A DNA stretch of 64,000 nucleotides from Datisca glomerata (GCA_003255025.1 QANY01013726.1:1-64000); one strand, 5' to 3'; numbered from the stretch's first letter, positions 22,239 through 32,760 are shown. The notes: generated by a model not told the origin, from the letters alone. Made by a program: numbers and translations.

Positions 22239-22989
22239 ATAAGCTTAAGAACAAGAAGCCTTACATAACCTAGGAGACTACAGAGAAGTTAAACCTCATT
22301 TTCCGTTACCGGCATAGAAGGTGGTCTGATCTCCTAAACCCGCACTGTGATGTCACGCTTTCCTGCTCTCAGCCCTCAAGTTCAGTCGCGCCCCTTGTTG
22401 CTGTGCCACTATCCATTCTACCACAAAACCTACCTATTATTTCTCGTTCAGCTTCGTCTGCCACATCTACTTCATCGTCTCCTTACTGTCCAGTTAGAGA
22501 TTCATGACACTCTTCCCCCAGCAGTTCAGATTCTGACTCTTAAGAGGAGGATATCTTACTTTAGAGAGTGAAAGATAAATTAATTATGTCTAAACGCCTT
22601 CGTACCATGGTGGGTGAAGTTGGGAGGCGGACTCACCCCAGATCAGACACGACCAGCTCTTCAAGGGATCCTCCTGGTCTGAATGTTTCTCCCATTCAGG
22701 GTGAGGATTTACTCCCCATTCTGCTACTCCTCCCCCTCTCACTGTTTCCACACCAACTCTGCCAGTCACCAGCTAAGATCCTACTTCTGGATCTTAGGGT
22801 GTAGTTAGTGGTCATGGCCCTTGGCGATTTAGGAAATTTGTTGATATATCATCAACAATCTGCTTCTTAGATGATGCTCAGTCTTCTCATGCAGTTGCCC
22901 ATGGGATTAATTTTGAGGCTGATCAGGTCAGGACTCACAACTCAAGAGTTAGCGACCTCGTTTCCTCCTTTAGTCATGACTTAGTCAGA

Positions 22990-23056
22990 GTATGGTTCTT
23001 TGTCCTTTTCTTAATTATTCCATTATTTTTTCTCACCATTTTTATTTTCTCCTTAG
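22990..23056 (+). other. Inferred intron 2 of the E2 aORF
   Basis: GTATGG start and TTCTCCTTAG end, pyrimidine-rich, 67 bases. It corresponds to the 78-base intron of E1 at 15613-15690 (minus). Confidence 0.65.
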
Positions 23057-23613
23057 GCCCTTATTCACCATAATGCTCTCTAAGAGCATCATGCTGCTCG
23101 AGACTTGGTGTTGCAGAAGCTTCGAAGGGTTGTTGCTCATTCTGCTGGCATCATTGAAGGCCTTCATGAATAAGTTGCTCAGTTGAGAGAGTCAAAGTCT
23201 GTGCTTGATGAGATAGTGCATAAGTAAGCGACAAAAGTCGATGGGGCTAAGGCAGAGATTCTTAGTTTGACAGAATCTCTGGGAGCAACAAAGGAGGCAT
23301 TAAAGGCTGCTTAGGTGTCTCTGGCAACTGTTGAGGCAAGCACAGTCCAAGCTCTGAAACAAAAAGAGAAAGAGGTTGGAGAAGAATATTAGGCCTTTTT
23401 TATGAAGTCGAGCAGGTAATCTATACTGTGGGTTACAGAGATGGCTCAATGAAGGCTCCTCCAAGTAAACCTCTTTGCGATGTTCCTGTTGATGAGCAGA
23501 GTGAAGCTACCACTTCTGCAGACCGAGCTGAGATCAACCATTCTGGAGTCGTTGACGATACTCCCCTAGCAAAATATGCCTTATCCCCCACTGAGATCTC
23601 TTCTAAAGTGTAG

Positions 23614-24133
23614 AATGAGGAGATTGCTTCCCTTTAGTTGTAGTGTTTTTTTAAGTAATTTGTAATTGTAAATTTTTATGTACTTCCATCTTATCAATGT
23701 AGAAGCTTTTTCAAATTCCCTATTTTTTATATTCCTTCAAAGCTATATTAATCAGAATTATTAATATGGGAAATTTTACCTCATAGACGTCCATATGTAT
23801 TACTTCTCTGACTTGAAATGAAGTAATAATTTTGGATAATAATTTCTGCTTTGAAGTTTTTTCCTTAATTATGAAGTTCTGACCTTTTCTTTTCTGGAAT
23901 GCCAAAGCTCTTGGGCTTCGGGTTTAATCTTTTTGGTATGCGTTCAACTTCTGAAACTTTCACATCATGAACTTCTGAGCTTTCTAGTCTGAGCTCTACT
24001 CTACCTTCTAGTCTGGGCTCAACTCTTGAAGTTGTTATGGACTTCTTAGCTTTTCGTTTTTCCTTTTTTTTGTCTATTCTCTTTCTTGTGTTCTTGCTCT
24101 TTGACCATCGCGGCTTGTGTTTCAATTCCTTTT
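23614..24133. other. E2 3' untranslated region between aORF and repeats
   Basis: AT-rich sequence with short repeats around TTCTGAGCTTTCTAGTCTGA and its variant at 23970-24030. The minus-strand frame 24164-23865 (Lys/Arg-rich) is not supported by any motif or by the E1 copy. Confidence 0.5.
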
Positions 24134-24597
24134 GAGAGTAGGACTTATGTGTTGCCCTTCTCAAGGACTTACGCTCTTAGTTCCTTCTAAGAGTAGGACT
24201 TATGAATTGCCCCTCTCAAGAGCTTGTGCCCTTAGTTTCTTCTGAGAGTAGGACTTATGAATTGCCCCTCCCAAGGACTTGCTCTTTGACCATCATAGCT
24301 TGTGTTTTAATTACTTTTGAGAGTAGGACTTATGTGTTGCCCCTCTCAAGGACTTACGCTCTTAGTTCATCTGAGAGTAGGACTTATGAATTGCCCCTCC
24401 TTAGGACTTGTGCCCTTAGTTCCTTTTGAGAGTAGGACTTATGAATTACCCATCCCAAGGACTTATGCCCTTAGTTACTTCTTAGAGTAGGACTTATGAA
24501 TTGCCCCTCCTAAGGACTTATGCCCTTAGTTCCTTCTAAGAGATAGGATTTATGAATTGCCACTCCCAAGGACTTGCGCCCTAAGTTCCTTGATGTG
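24134..24597 (-). repeat. About eight 55-bp tandem repeats in the E2 3' region
   Basis: Head-to-tail units with GAGAGTAGGACTTATGAATT, GCCCCTCCCAAGGACTTG and CCCTTAGTTCCTTCT in each, with point differences and some longer units near 24270-24320. They occupy the same position relative to pol as the 74-bp array of E1 but share no sequence with it. Confidence 0.88.
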
Positions 24598-25930
24598 CTT
24601 TCTTGGAAAAAGAGTTAGAGGGTTGACACAAGAGATTTTTACGTGGAAAACCCTTGCGGGAAAATACCACGGGAAATATATTCACTATAAAATCATAATT
24701 ACACAAAGTACTTCTTTAAATGAGATGCATTCCATGGTTTTGCTAGATCTGCTCCTTCCTCTGTTGGTAAGTAGTAATACCCAGTTCCTCCCTATGCCAC
24801 TGATTATGTATGGTCCTTCCCAAGGTGGCCAAACTTTCCTTCTGATTGAAAGACTTTTATTAGGACTAGATTTCCTTTTTAGAATCTCGCTTCTTCTATT
24901 TTTTTTCTTCTGAAAATAGGATCTCATTTTCTGATTATAACGCGCTAATCTGATTAGGGCAACATCTCTTCGCTCCTCCGATCATACTTCTTATGAGGAG
25001 TTCATCATTGTGTTTCTCATTGAACTCTGATCTCACTATTGGGCTTCCAATTTCGACGGGAAACACTGTTTCTAGCCGAATGCTAAGGCAAACAGTGTTA
25101 CTCCGGTGGCTTCTCTAGGAGTAGTTCTGTATGCCCAAAGTACAGCTGGTAGTTCCTCTGCCTATTTTCCTTTTGCGGACTCTAGTCACTTTCTCATACT
25201 GTCGAGTATAATACGATTTCATCTCTCAACTTGCCCATTTCCTTGTGGATAGTATGGAGTAGAGAAACGATTGGTGATGTCCAGTCCTTCCCAGAAGCAT
25301 TTAATAATTTTTCCTATGAACTATAGTCCTTTATCTAAGACCAACATCTTGCGTATTCCATACCAACATATGATATTTTTCCATAAAACCCCTTGAATTC
25401 TTCTTCCCCGATTCTCGTGAAAGCCTCCGCTTCTATCCATTTCATGAAGTAGTCTTTGGCCACTAGAAAGAAGTGTTTCTGAGCTGACGCTATGGGGAGT
25501 GGACCGATGATGTCGAGTGCCCACTGTATGAAACGCCATGGGCTTTTAGTGTGTTCAGTTCTCCTGGAGACATTCTGGTGACTGGGGCAAATCGTTGGCA
25601 TTTGTCACATTTCTTCACATATTGCTTAGCGTCTTGATGCATTGTAGGCCAGTAATATCCCTCATTAAAGGTTTTGTGAGCTAATGATCTTCTTCTAGAG
25701 TGGTTCTCACATACTTCTTCATGAATTTCGGCTAAGATATACTGCGCTTCTTTCTCCTTATTCAAGTACAATCCTGAAAAAGATTTTCTATATAATAATC
25801 CATTTATCAATACGTACCTTGCACTTTGTTGCTGGACTTTTTTTGCCATGAGTGTTTTCTCAGGGAGTACTTCCTTTTCGAGATATAGGATTAAATAATG
25901 CTGCCAGTTGGGTTCCGTTTCGATTTCCAC
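24598..25930 (-). pseudogene. pol: Integrase of E2 (broken)
   Basis: Starts at 25930 with EPNWQHYLILYLEKEV and LLYRKSFSGLYL, then the H-H-C-C zinc domain: AEIHEEVCENHSRRRSLAHK (first His pair) and YVKKCDKCQRFAPV (Cys pair, about 25620-25575). The core resumes in the next frame with IQWALDIIGPLPIASAQKHF (first Asp, about 25535-25475) and DYFMKWIEAEAFTRIGEEEF. The second Asp region was not clearly seen. The C-terminal module includes GNLVLIKVFQSEGKFG (about 24870-24825). A sense-strand TTTTCCACGTAAAAATCT-like end at about 24645-24625 is shared with E1 (14240). Frameshifts and stops are frequent. Confidence 0.82.
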
Positions 25931-26139
25931 TTCAACGTTATTCGATTAGGGCTGAAAACTTGGTTTCTCACAGAATTTCACAGGTACATTTCCACAGGTT
26001 CTGAAAAAATATCATAACTTTGGATTCGGGAGTCGAAATAGTCATTACTACATATCAAATCGAACGGATTTTCGAGATCTACAATCTGTATGTTCATTGT
26101 GAAGCCAGATTTCATCGTTTTGATCACGTGACGAGGTGT

Positions 26140-26245
26140 TTAATTTTTTATCTTATCTTTTTCTTATCTTATCTTATCTTATCTAATCATTATCTTATCT
26201 TATCTGATCTCATCTTATCCTTACCTTATCTTGTCCTAACTTATC
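26140..26245 (+). repeat. TTATC pentanucleotide microsatellite
   Basis: About 20 units of CTTAT/TTATC with scattered variants (CTGATCTCATC, CCTTACC). It lies inside the presumed leader or LTR of the chromovirus fragment. Confidence 0.9.
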
Positions 26246-26622
26246 TTCTTTAAAAACATAAAATAAGTTGATCTCCTTTTGTTTCCTTATCTCTAATTTT
26301 ATCCATTAGTTGTTCTTTTCCTTATCTTCTCATAGTGTTTGATTTGTTTAGGACTTTTAGTTGTTGCTTGAAAATTCCAGATTTGTTGGTTAGTTTGATC
26401 AAGAACCAAAAGAGAAACTAAGAGTGGTAAAAGACAAGAGTGTGTGATATCATTAGAGGGTAAAAGCCAACAAACATTGAGTGAAAACATGAGTGGAAAG
26501 AAAATTGAGTGAACCTCAATCTTTGAGTGTAAACACGTGAGAGAGAGATTATGTGGTCCTTCATTTTTTTCTACTAATCTTATTCTCTTTCACGTCTGTC
26601 AAACAAATATAGTAGCGGAGGA

Positions 26623-26973
26623 ATGGCTGAAGGTGGTATGTTGAAGTTACAAATTGAGGCGTTAGTGGGTGAATTTAAGAGAACGTTGGAAGAAGGCTTG
26701 GAACGATTGCATGAGAGGATTGATCAGGTTGAAACACGAGTAGAGCAACCTAAAGCTCCTATGGGGCATCGAAGGGAGAGACGATCACCTAGGGTTCAGT
26801 ATGAGGATGAATTTGAAAATTATTTTGATGAAGATGAGCGATATTCTCACATGGGCAGATTAGGCCATGGGGTTGGAGATAGAGGTTTCCGACATGGAAA
26901 TAGAGAAGATAGGTTTGGTGAGAGGGTGGATAACTATTTGTCTAGCATTAAGATGAAGAGACCATCATTGTAA
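26623..26973 (+). pseudogene. gag: Chromovirus-type gag, N-terminal 116 codons
   Basis: MAEGGMLKLQIEALVGEFKR, then a coiled-coil-like LERLHERIDQVETRVEQ, an acidic Glu/Asp/Tyr-rich stretch, and NREDRFGERVDNYLSSIKMK. The last block is the well-conserved start of the plant chromovirus gag core, where the next residues are usually IPSFxGKxDPExYLxWE. Here the frame goes to RPSL and a stop, so the capsid core is missing. It is an open but truncated frame of 116 codons. The start is supported by the family pattern. Confidence 0.75.
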
Positions 26974-27150
26974 TGACAATGCCTACAAGCTAGATCTTCT
27001 TGGTGAGGATTTTAGGACAAATCTTTCTCAAGAGGGAAGGAATGATGAGGATCTGGTTGCACAAAATCAAAGGATGGATCCACTTCAAGTACAAAGAGGC
27101 CAAATCACAAAAGCTAGAGAAAATATAATGGCTGAAGCACTCAATAGGAG
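26974..27150 (+). pseudogene. pol: End of chromovirus pol fused behind the gag piece
   Basis: Reads DNAYKLDLLGEDFRTNLSQE and GQITKARENIMAEALNRSI. This resembles the C-terminal end of plant chromovirus polyproteins (DNAYKVDLPGEY..., DLRxNxFQEGENDED..., GPxTRARAKKFKExL). It begins directly after the gag stop, showing that a deletion removed nearly the whole polyprotein. Confidence 0.7.
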
Positions 27151-27159
27151 TATAACGTG

Positions 27160-27420
27160 GAGTGTGACGTGGAATATGACAACCTGCGTGGAGCATGGCG
27201 TGGCATCCAATATGACAGCCTAAATGGAGCATGATGTGGGATCCAACATGACATCCTACATGAAACATGACAAGGCATCTAACATGGCAGCCGACATGGA
27301 GCATGATGTGGTATCCAATATGGCAGCCTACATGGAAAGGCATCCTACATGGCATTACACTTGGAGCATGATGTGACGTTCAATATGGCAGTCTACATGG
27401 AGCATGACATGCCATTTTAA
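27160..27420 (+). repeat. Degenerate tandem repeats of about 40 bp
   Basis: Units containing CATGGAGCATGATGTGG and CATCCAATATGGCAGCCTA, about six copies with variants. A minus-strand frame of 121 codons rich in Cys, His and Gly is produced by the repeat and is not a gene. Confidence 0.8.
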
Positions 27421-27439
27421 ATGATAACAAGTAAGCAAG

Positions 27440-28100
27440 ACACCTTAGCAATCCTAACCAAAAAGTGGACAGCCAATAGAAGTCTTTTGGGTGGATTACA
27501 AGCTCCATATTTATTGCAATTAATATTTCTTTAACTTTTAAATTTAGTTTAGGTTATTTAAATACTTTAGGACTCTTTAGGCTTCTAGTTTTTTTTTCTA
27601 TTTAAGCGTGGTTTCAAAATGTATTAAAAAACTTGGATCATTATAATTTCTTTGTGAGAGTTTTCTCTTTGGTTCTTCTTAGAACCTTTCAGACTTATCA
27701 AGAATATTCTTGTGGCGTCTAAAACCTAGACTTATCACTCACTTTTTCCTTCTTGTTCTTGAGTGTGGCGTCTAAACCATACATTTGGTTCTTTTCGAAA
27801 CATCAATTTGGGTCTTAGGTCTTATACCTAAGGTTCTCTTTCTGTCATAGAAAATGGGTCAGGGTTTCTTCTTCCTAAAAATTGATCATTGGGTTCTTGA
27901 ACCATTATTGTTATCGGGTTTCATCGCAAAGTGACGGTGAGGTTCATATCACATGGCCCGTAAGATGTCAAAACAAAGTTTATTGAGAGACCTACAGGTG
28001 AAATAGTGTTTTAAGTCGCAGCCTAATTTTGAGTCCAAAAAATATGGACTGTTCATCTTTAGAATTTCTGAAATAGACGGATCATGGCACACACATGTCC
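27440..28100 (+). repeat. LTR-like region after the chromovirus fragment
   Basis: AT-rich sequence with repeated TGTGGCGTCTAAA (27710, 27765) and GGGTTCTTGAACC-like blocks. It follows the pol end where a 3' LTR is expected. No second copy was found to prove it. Confidence 0.4.
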
Positions 28101-28109
28101 ACTTCCATA

Positions 28110-28918
28110 GAATTTCTCTCTCTCTCCCCCTCCCTCTCTCTTTATCTCTCGTTCTCTCGCTCTCTCTATCTCTCTCCCTCTCCCTCCATCTCTCTCTCTC
28201 ACTAGCACTCTCTCTCACTCGCTCTCTCTATCTCTCTCTCTCTCTCACTCACTAGCTCTCTCACTCACTAGCTCTCTCTCTCACTCACTCTTTCTATCTC
28301 TCTCTCACTCACTAGCTCTCTCTCTCACTAGCTCTCTCTTTCACTCGCTCTCTCTCTCTCTCTCTCTCACTCTTTATCTCACTCTCTCTCCCTCTCCTCC
28401 CTCTCTCCCTCTCTCTCTTGTTCTCTCATTCTCTCTATCTCTCCAATTCTCTCTCTCATTCCCTCCCTCTTTCTCCTTCTCCCTCTCCATCTCTCCCATT
28501 CTCTTTCTCTCTCTCTCTCACATACACACACACACACTCTCCCTTTCTATCTCTCCCTCTCTCTACCGCTCGCTCTCTCTTGTTCTCTCTCTCTCTCTCC
28601 CCCTCTCACTCTCCTTGTCTTGCTATCTCTCTATCACTCTACTATCTTCCTCTCCCTCTCTATCTATCTCTATCTCTCACCCTCTCCCTCTTGTTCTCTC
28701 TCTTTTTCACCGTCTCTCTCTTTTCTCTCTCTCTCTTTCTCTTTGCCTCTCTATCTTTCTTTCTTTCTCACACTCTCTCTCTTTATTTCTCTCTCTATCT
28801 CTCCCTTTATCTATCTATCTCTCCTTCTACATCTCTCTCTCACCCTCTCTTGCTCTCTCTCTTTCTCTCTCACTTTCTCCTTCTATCTCTATCTATCTCT
28901 CTCACTCACCCTCTCCCT

Positions 28919-28968
<50 letters not shown>

Positions 28969-29081
28969 AACAGACACTCTCTCTCTCTTTCCTCTCCCTC
29001 TCTCCCTCCCTCTCTATCTTTCATTCTCCCTCTATCACTCTCTACCTCTCTCCCCCTCCTCTCTCTCTCATTCTCTGTCTG
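28110..29081 (+). repeat. CT-rich microsatellite tract of nearly 1 kb
   Basis: Almost pure pyrimidine sequence of CT, CTAT, CTCC and CTTT units, with short ACACACAC runs at about 28520 and 28950. Long frames of up to 241 codons on both strands (Leu/Ser/Pro or Arg/Glu) come from the repeat alone. The E2 gag frame ends abruptly where the tract begins. Confidence 0.95.
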
Positions 29082-29655
29082 AGCCTCAAATTTCTTGGGT
29101 ACAGGAGCTGCCAGAATCTCTGGACTCAACGGGGAACGGGTGATATATTCAAGGTTGATTTTTCCAGTACTCCCCAGGTTCCTCATTTCCAGCATCTTTT
29201 GTTCTAGTAATTCTTCTACAGCTTCCTTGGTGATAATTTTAGACTGACGCATCTGCTCTGCAACCTCCTTTTCTAGGTTCTGAGACTGGATGCATCTCCT
29301 CTGCAACCTCCTTTTCTGGGTTCTGAGACTGGATTTTAGCTTCTTATCTTTGCATGTTCCTGCTGTTCTCGTGGTTTTCTTATCTCGCCTCTCGCCTGTT
29401 ATTCTTCAAGAATATGTCATGTTCTTCGTTATTTGCTCTTTGGCTGACCTCAGCACGCGTCCGAGCCATCTCTTGTTGAAGAGCATGGATCTATTATTCC
29501 ATAGCTCTCCATGCATCGTGCTGTGTTTTTGCGTTTGGCTATTCCATCTCTCGCATCCCAGTCATAATTGGTGGGGTCGGTTGATCTGTTTGGTCATTAG
29601 TGTTTCTGGCTTCATTGTCTCCATTATAGGCTGTGTTGGATCTAGTTCTCGGCAT
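29082..29655 (-). pseudogene. gag: gag of E2, N-terminal part (cut by the CT tract)
   Basis: The start is ATG at 29655 (MPRTRSN), the same as E1 MPRTRLS. The segment EELLEQKMLEMRNLGSTGKI and PLSPEILAAPVPKKFEAQ corresponds to ERKMMEMRKLGSTEKEDLKS and PKILATLVPKKFMAP of E1. After EAQ (about 29082) the frame runs into the CT repeat, which translates as Glu/Arg. Stops occur in the first half, and a tandem duplication of about 43 bases (29249-29334) breaks the frame. The gag core seen in E1 is absent. Confidence 0.82.
29249..29334. repeat. 43-bp tandem duplication in E2 gag
   Basis: GCATCTGCTCTGCAACCTCC and the following TTTTCTAGGTTCTGAGACTGGA are repeated immediately as GCATCTCCTCTGCAACCTCC and TTTTCTGGGTTCTGAGACTGGA. 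Confidence 0.9.
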
Positions 29656-29697
29656 GTTCAGTGTTTTTGGGTAGGTTGCTCGAGCATTTTCTCTCAT

Positions 29698-29718
29698 CTC
29701 TCAATGAAAACACCAAAA
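29698..29718 (-). other. Primer-binding-site region of E2
   Basis: Minus strand TTTTGGTGTTTTCATTGAGA directly after the 5' LTR, similar to E1 at 1998-2018. Confidence 0.6.
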
Positions 29719-30234
29719 TATAAAGGAAATTTTTCCTCTAAAATAGAAAATATCAAAAGCAAAGAAAATAAACACAAGTAAGAAATTTGTAATGGCTTGT
29801 ATTCGATGATCATTCAATTTAAAATTTGGCATGTATTTGTAGGCTTGTAATATAACTTAATGGCTGAAGTAAAGCAAGAATAAACAAAATATTCTTTGAG
29901 ATTGAGTTTATCTTCTAAGATTTTCTTCATCTTTTAGGTGAATAACTGATTGAATTTGAATCAGTTTGTGTAGTGTGGCGATTCTGACGGTTGTAGTGAT
30001 TACTACCAGCTTTGCCACAATGATGATTCCCTCGATTGGCTTTTCTGGCTTTCATGACTTCCTATGCGACTTTTATATTTCAGCTACTTTGGTTAGGCAA
30101 GTAGCTCCAGATCAGCTTCTTCAGATCTGCTAACATGGTAAATTCAACTATTCCCATAATGCTTCTGTGGCATTTGCTTTACTTATTTTTTTTCTCCCCT
30201 GATGTGGCCGAATACCGAGAATTATTCATGTTCA
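29719..30234 (-). repeat. 5' LTR of E2
   Basis: Starts TATAAAGG (TGTAAAGG in the other copy) and ends TTCA on the + strand. It matches 20362-20904 with many substitutions and small gaps. Confidence 0.9.
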
Positions 30235-30239
30235 GTACT
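30235..30239. other. Target-site duplication of E2, right (GTACT)
   Basis: An exact repeat of 20357-20361. Confidence 0.88.
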
Positions 30240-32331
30240 AATTTTTAATATTTATGCATTTAAATTTATGTTAGACAGTGAATTAAATAAGTATTAATCA
30301 CACTCTCTTGTTAAGTAAAAAGATTCTCTCATCAACCAGCATACCTTGCACATTATATATAAAATTAATTGTATAGTAACTCATTAGAAATATAATAATA
30401 CAAATTTTAGATGTTATATTTATTAGAAGTTTTGGTACTCGAACATAGTTGACATAAAGATGTGAAATTAAAATTAGATGCTTGAAATTATACTACATAA
30501 CATCACTTTTTAAATATTATAGAAAATGACTTTATTATATCAAATTGTCACATTCTTAGTAAATGATTATACCACTAAGAAATTGTTGAAAAATATATTA
30601 ATGTCTTCTCTAATTCATTTGTATAAATTTCGTGTTGGTAACAATATAAATAATATATAGTGTAAATTTTACACATTACTGAGGAACATATTATTAACAA
30701 ATAAAAAATAAGTATTCCTCGAATAAAAATTCTTGAAATATATCTTTACAGACATTCACATTCATAATTATATAACATTGTAAAGATATTTAGTTTACAA
30801 ACTATTTATAAACTTAATGAAAGAAATGAAGTAAACTAAAAAAAATTGTGAAATACCTAATTTGTTAAAATTTTGAGGGAGCTTAAAGGGAAAAGGGGAA
30901 AATTAAAATTCTTTCCTCTTTGAGAATGTAAGTAGAATTTTAGATTAATAATAATATTAAAATAGATATATTTTCTTTAAAATAATTTTAAATCTAAATT
31001 AAAAATAAAATAATAGTAATAACAAATACATTAACTTGTATATAAATTGTTGAAATTTTACTATATAAAATTATTATTTGAACAATATATAATATGATTT
31101 GCTTCAATTTTAGATCTTATCATATTAGAAGATAATTTGCCTTATTCGAAAGTATTTATCTCAAGAATTTTTATGTTCCGATAACATATATTTATATAAT
31201 ATTTTACTTTATAAATTTCTAAAGAATAAATTATTGTCGACCCAAAAATAATTTTAAAATTCATCAAATTTCATCTACGCTTCTATTTACATAATATTAT
31301 AAAACTATTTCATTTTACAAACTATTTTTAATATAATATTATTGAATAAAAATAATATTCTATTATAGAAATTATATTAAATGGAAAAGGGTGTGAAAAA
31401 CATAAATCACACTCTATTTTAAAGAGGCATAGCACATAATTCTATACAATTACTAATAGTCTCCTACTTGTTTACAAATTAAATACAAAGTATTGAATAA
31501 CTATCAAGTGACTTTAATTAAAAATTGAAAAGTAACGCAGAGTTGCACGAAAAAAAAAGATTCTTGAGTATGAGTATTAACAAAAAAAAAGTTTTAGAGT
31601 AATGTGAGTATTACTTTTTTGTTTACAAAATGAATGCGTATTCCAATAAAAATAATTATTCACTTTATAATATTCAATTTTTCAATTGTTTTAATTGCCA
31701 TATACATTTTTATTTTAATTAGTGTCAACCTCCTATTTTATATGTTTTTTATTCCTCAATTTGTGTGGTCAAATAATTATTACTCATTATTTTGTATCAT
31801 CTTCTTTCATTTCTTCCTACCTTGGTTCTACCAAAATAAACTAATTTCAACCATTTTTTCTCATGATAGATATATCCTCATTATTTATTATTGTTTCTGC
31901 AATTCAACAAAATATATTGAATGTAACATGGCCTATTTGGGATGAAATGAAAGATGAAAAAAATGTTAGAGAATATTAAATGATGTTTTTTTTTAAATTT
32001 CAATAAATGTGATGGTTCTTTTAAGTCAAATCTAACAATCACAAAGCAATAGAAAAAATATAAAAAAATAAAGCTACGTGAACTTTATTTATTAAGAAAT
32101 AATATATGGTTTGACACGTCAAGTATAATTGATGATAATAAAAAAATTTAACTTTTGAATTCACAGGCCAAAAATCAGTGATAAAAATGTCGGCTCTAAA
32201 ATTTTCACAACTATTAACAAAAAGCTTATATGTGTTAGATACACAAATTTAACATCAGGAAACTTATTGGATAAGTGAGAATGTATCGAAAATACATTTC
32301 ATTTCAATGTGTTTTATATGGTAGATTCAAA
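30240..32331. other. AT-rich spacer, no gene seen
   Basis: Very AT-rich with no domain, RNA gene or transposon end recognised. The 103-codon frame at 31634-31945 is Ile/Phe-rich as expected from AT-rich DNA and has no motif. Confidence 0.6.
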
Positions 32332-32435
32332 ATTGTGACATTGGCATATTTTTGTATATTGTGACATTGGCATATTTTTCTATATTGTGACATTGGCATA
32401 TTTTTGTATATTGTGACATTGGCATATTTTTGTAT
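32332..32435 (+). repeat. Four perfect-length 26-bp tandem repeats
   Basis: Units of ATTGTGACATTGGCATATTT plus TTGTAT, four copies with one T/C difference. The block GTAGATTCAAAATTGT flanks the array on both sides (32321 and 32437). Confidence 0.95.
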
Positions 32436-32594
32436 GGTAGATTCAAAATTGTTTTGAATGTGTTTTATTAATGGATCCCGATCTATTGGCTCTAGGCGTT
32501 TTATTTTTCAATTATAGAATTGATGTACGCTGAAGTTGAGTTATAAGATTTTGTATAATTTATTTTCTTGTAAAAGTTATATTTTTCAAGTTCC

Positions 32595-32760
32595 ATGTAA
32601 TCCGTCACCGCCTCAATAAGCCATCGACGAAACCGCCGCCGTCACCGTCGAGACTGCCACCGTCACTGTCATTGTCACCGCCGCCTGCCACCGTGTCACA
32701 CCGCCTCCTGCTGTCCACTGTCGTGCCCCGCCTGGTGACTAAGGTTTGTGAAACCCTAAG
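32595..32760 (+). repeat. GC-rich CCG/CCACCGTCA-type stretch
   Basis: Simple-sequence-like CCGCCGTCACCGTCGAGACT and related triplets in otherwise AT-rich DNA. It lies upstream of copia E3 and may belong to its leader; E4 has a similar GC-rich patch in its leader at 40820-40970. Confidence 0.5.

Larger units (their letters stand above)
21599..23613 (+). pseudogene. Antisense aORF of E2 ('putative gypsy type transposon' protein), with introns
   Basis: Runs opposite to E2 pol. I chose ATG 21599 (MSRGGVEFKPTVPLVRNSVE) because the E1 copy starts at the same place; an in-frame ATG at 21479 would add a hydrophobic segment. The N-terminal domain includes SPMYISLGLRLSFSPF, then across a frame change RILLGFEALNMRFGFDLGVD and a WYYFS-like YYIS, the pattern of plant Transposase_28 proteins. 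Introns are inferred at 22136-22238 (GTAAGT...CTGCAG) and 22990-23056 (GTATGG...CCTTAG). The C-terminal part is a coiled-coil-like region ending in VGYRDGSMKAPPSKPLCDV and stop at 23613. Stops and a frame change make it probably inactive. Its function is unknown. Confidence 0.72.
25935..28100 (+). mobile_element. Internally deleted chromovirus-like gypsy fragment nested in E2
   Basis: Plus-strand sequence that interrupts E2. It carries a gag start (26623), a piece matching the very end of chromovirus pol (26974-27150), 40-bp repeats and an LTR-like AT-rich region (27440-28090). The whole protease-to-integrase part is absent, so it resembles a non-autonomous deletion derivative. LTR borders and target duplications could not be fixed. 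Confidence 0.6.
20362..30234 (-). mobile_element. Tat-type Ty3/gypsy element E2, complete ends, centre replaced
   Basis: A 9.9-kb element on the minus strand bounded by LTRs 20362-20904 and 29719-30234, with a five-base GTACT duplication outside. Read right to left: 5' LTR, primer site, gag start, then CT-rich and chromovirus-derived sequence where protease, RT and RNase H should be, then integrase, tandem repeats, an antisense aORF, polypurine tract and 3' LTR. The gag and integrase resemble E1. The intact ends show one integration event, followed by loss or replacement of the pol centre. Confidence 0.88.

Noticed and set aside
23865..24164. Minus-strand Lys/Arg-rich frame of 99 codons in E2
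   Set aside because: It lies in the 3' untranslated region with short repeats, has no counterpart in E1 and no motif.
26990..27355. Minus-strand frame of 121 codons rich in Cys, His, Gly and Met
   Set aside because: It is the translation of 40-bp tandem repeats; the regular Cys/His spacing comes from the repeat and not from a metal-binding protein.
28418..29207. Overlapping plus-strand frames of 241, 195 and 155 codons rich in Ser and Leu
   Set aside because: They are produced entirely by the CT microsatellite, occur in more than one frame at once and contain no domain.
31634..31945. Plus-strand frame of 103 codons that looks like a membrane protein
   Set aside because: Ile, Phe and Leu richness is expected from AT-rich DNA; no conserved motif, no context and no start signal.
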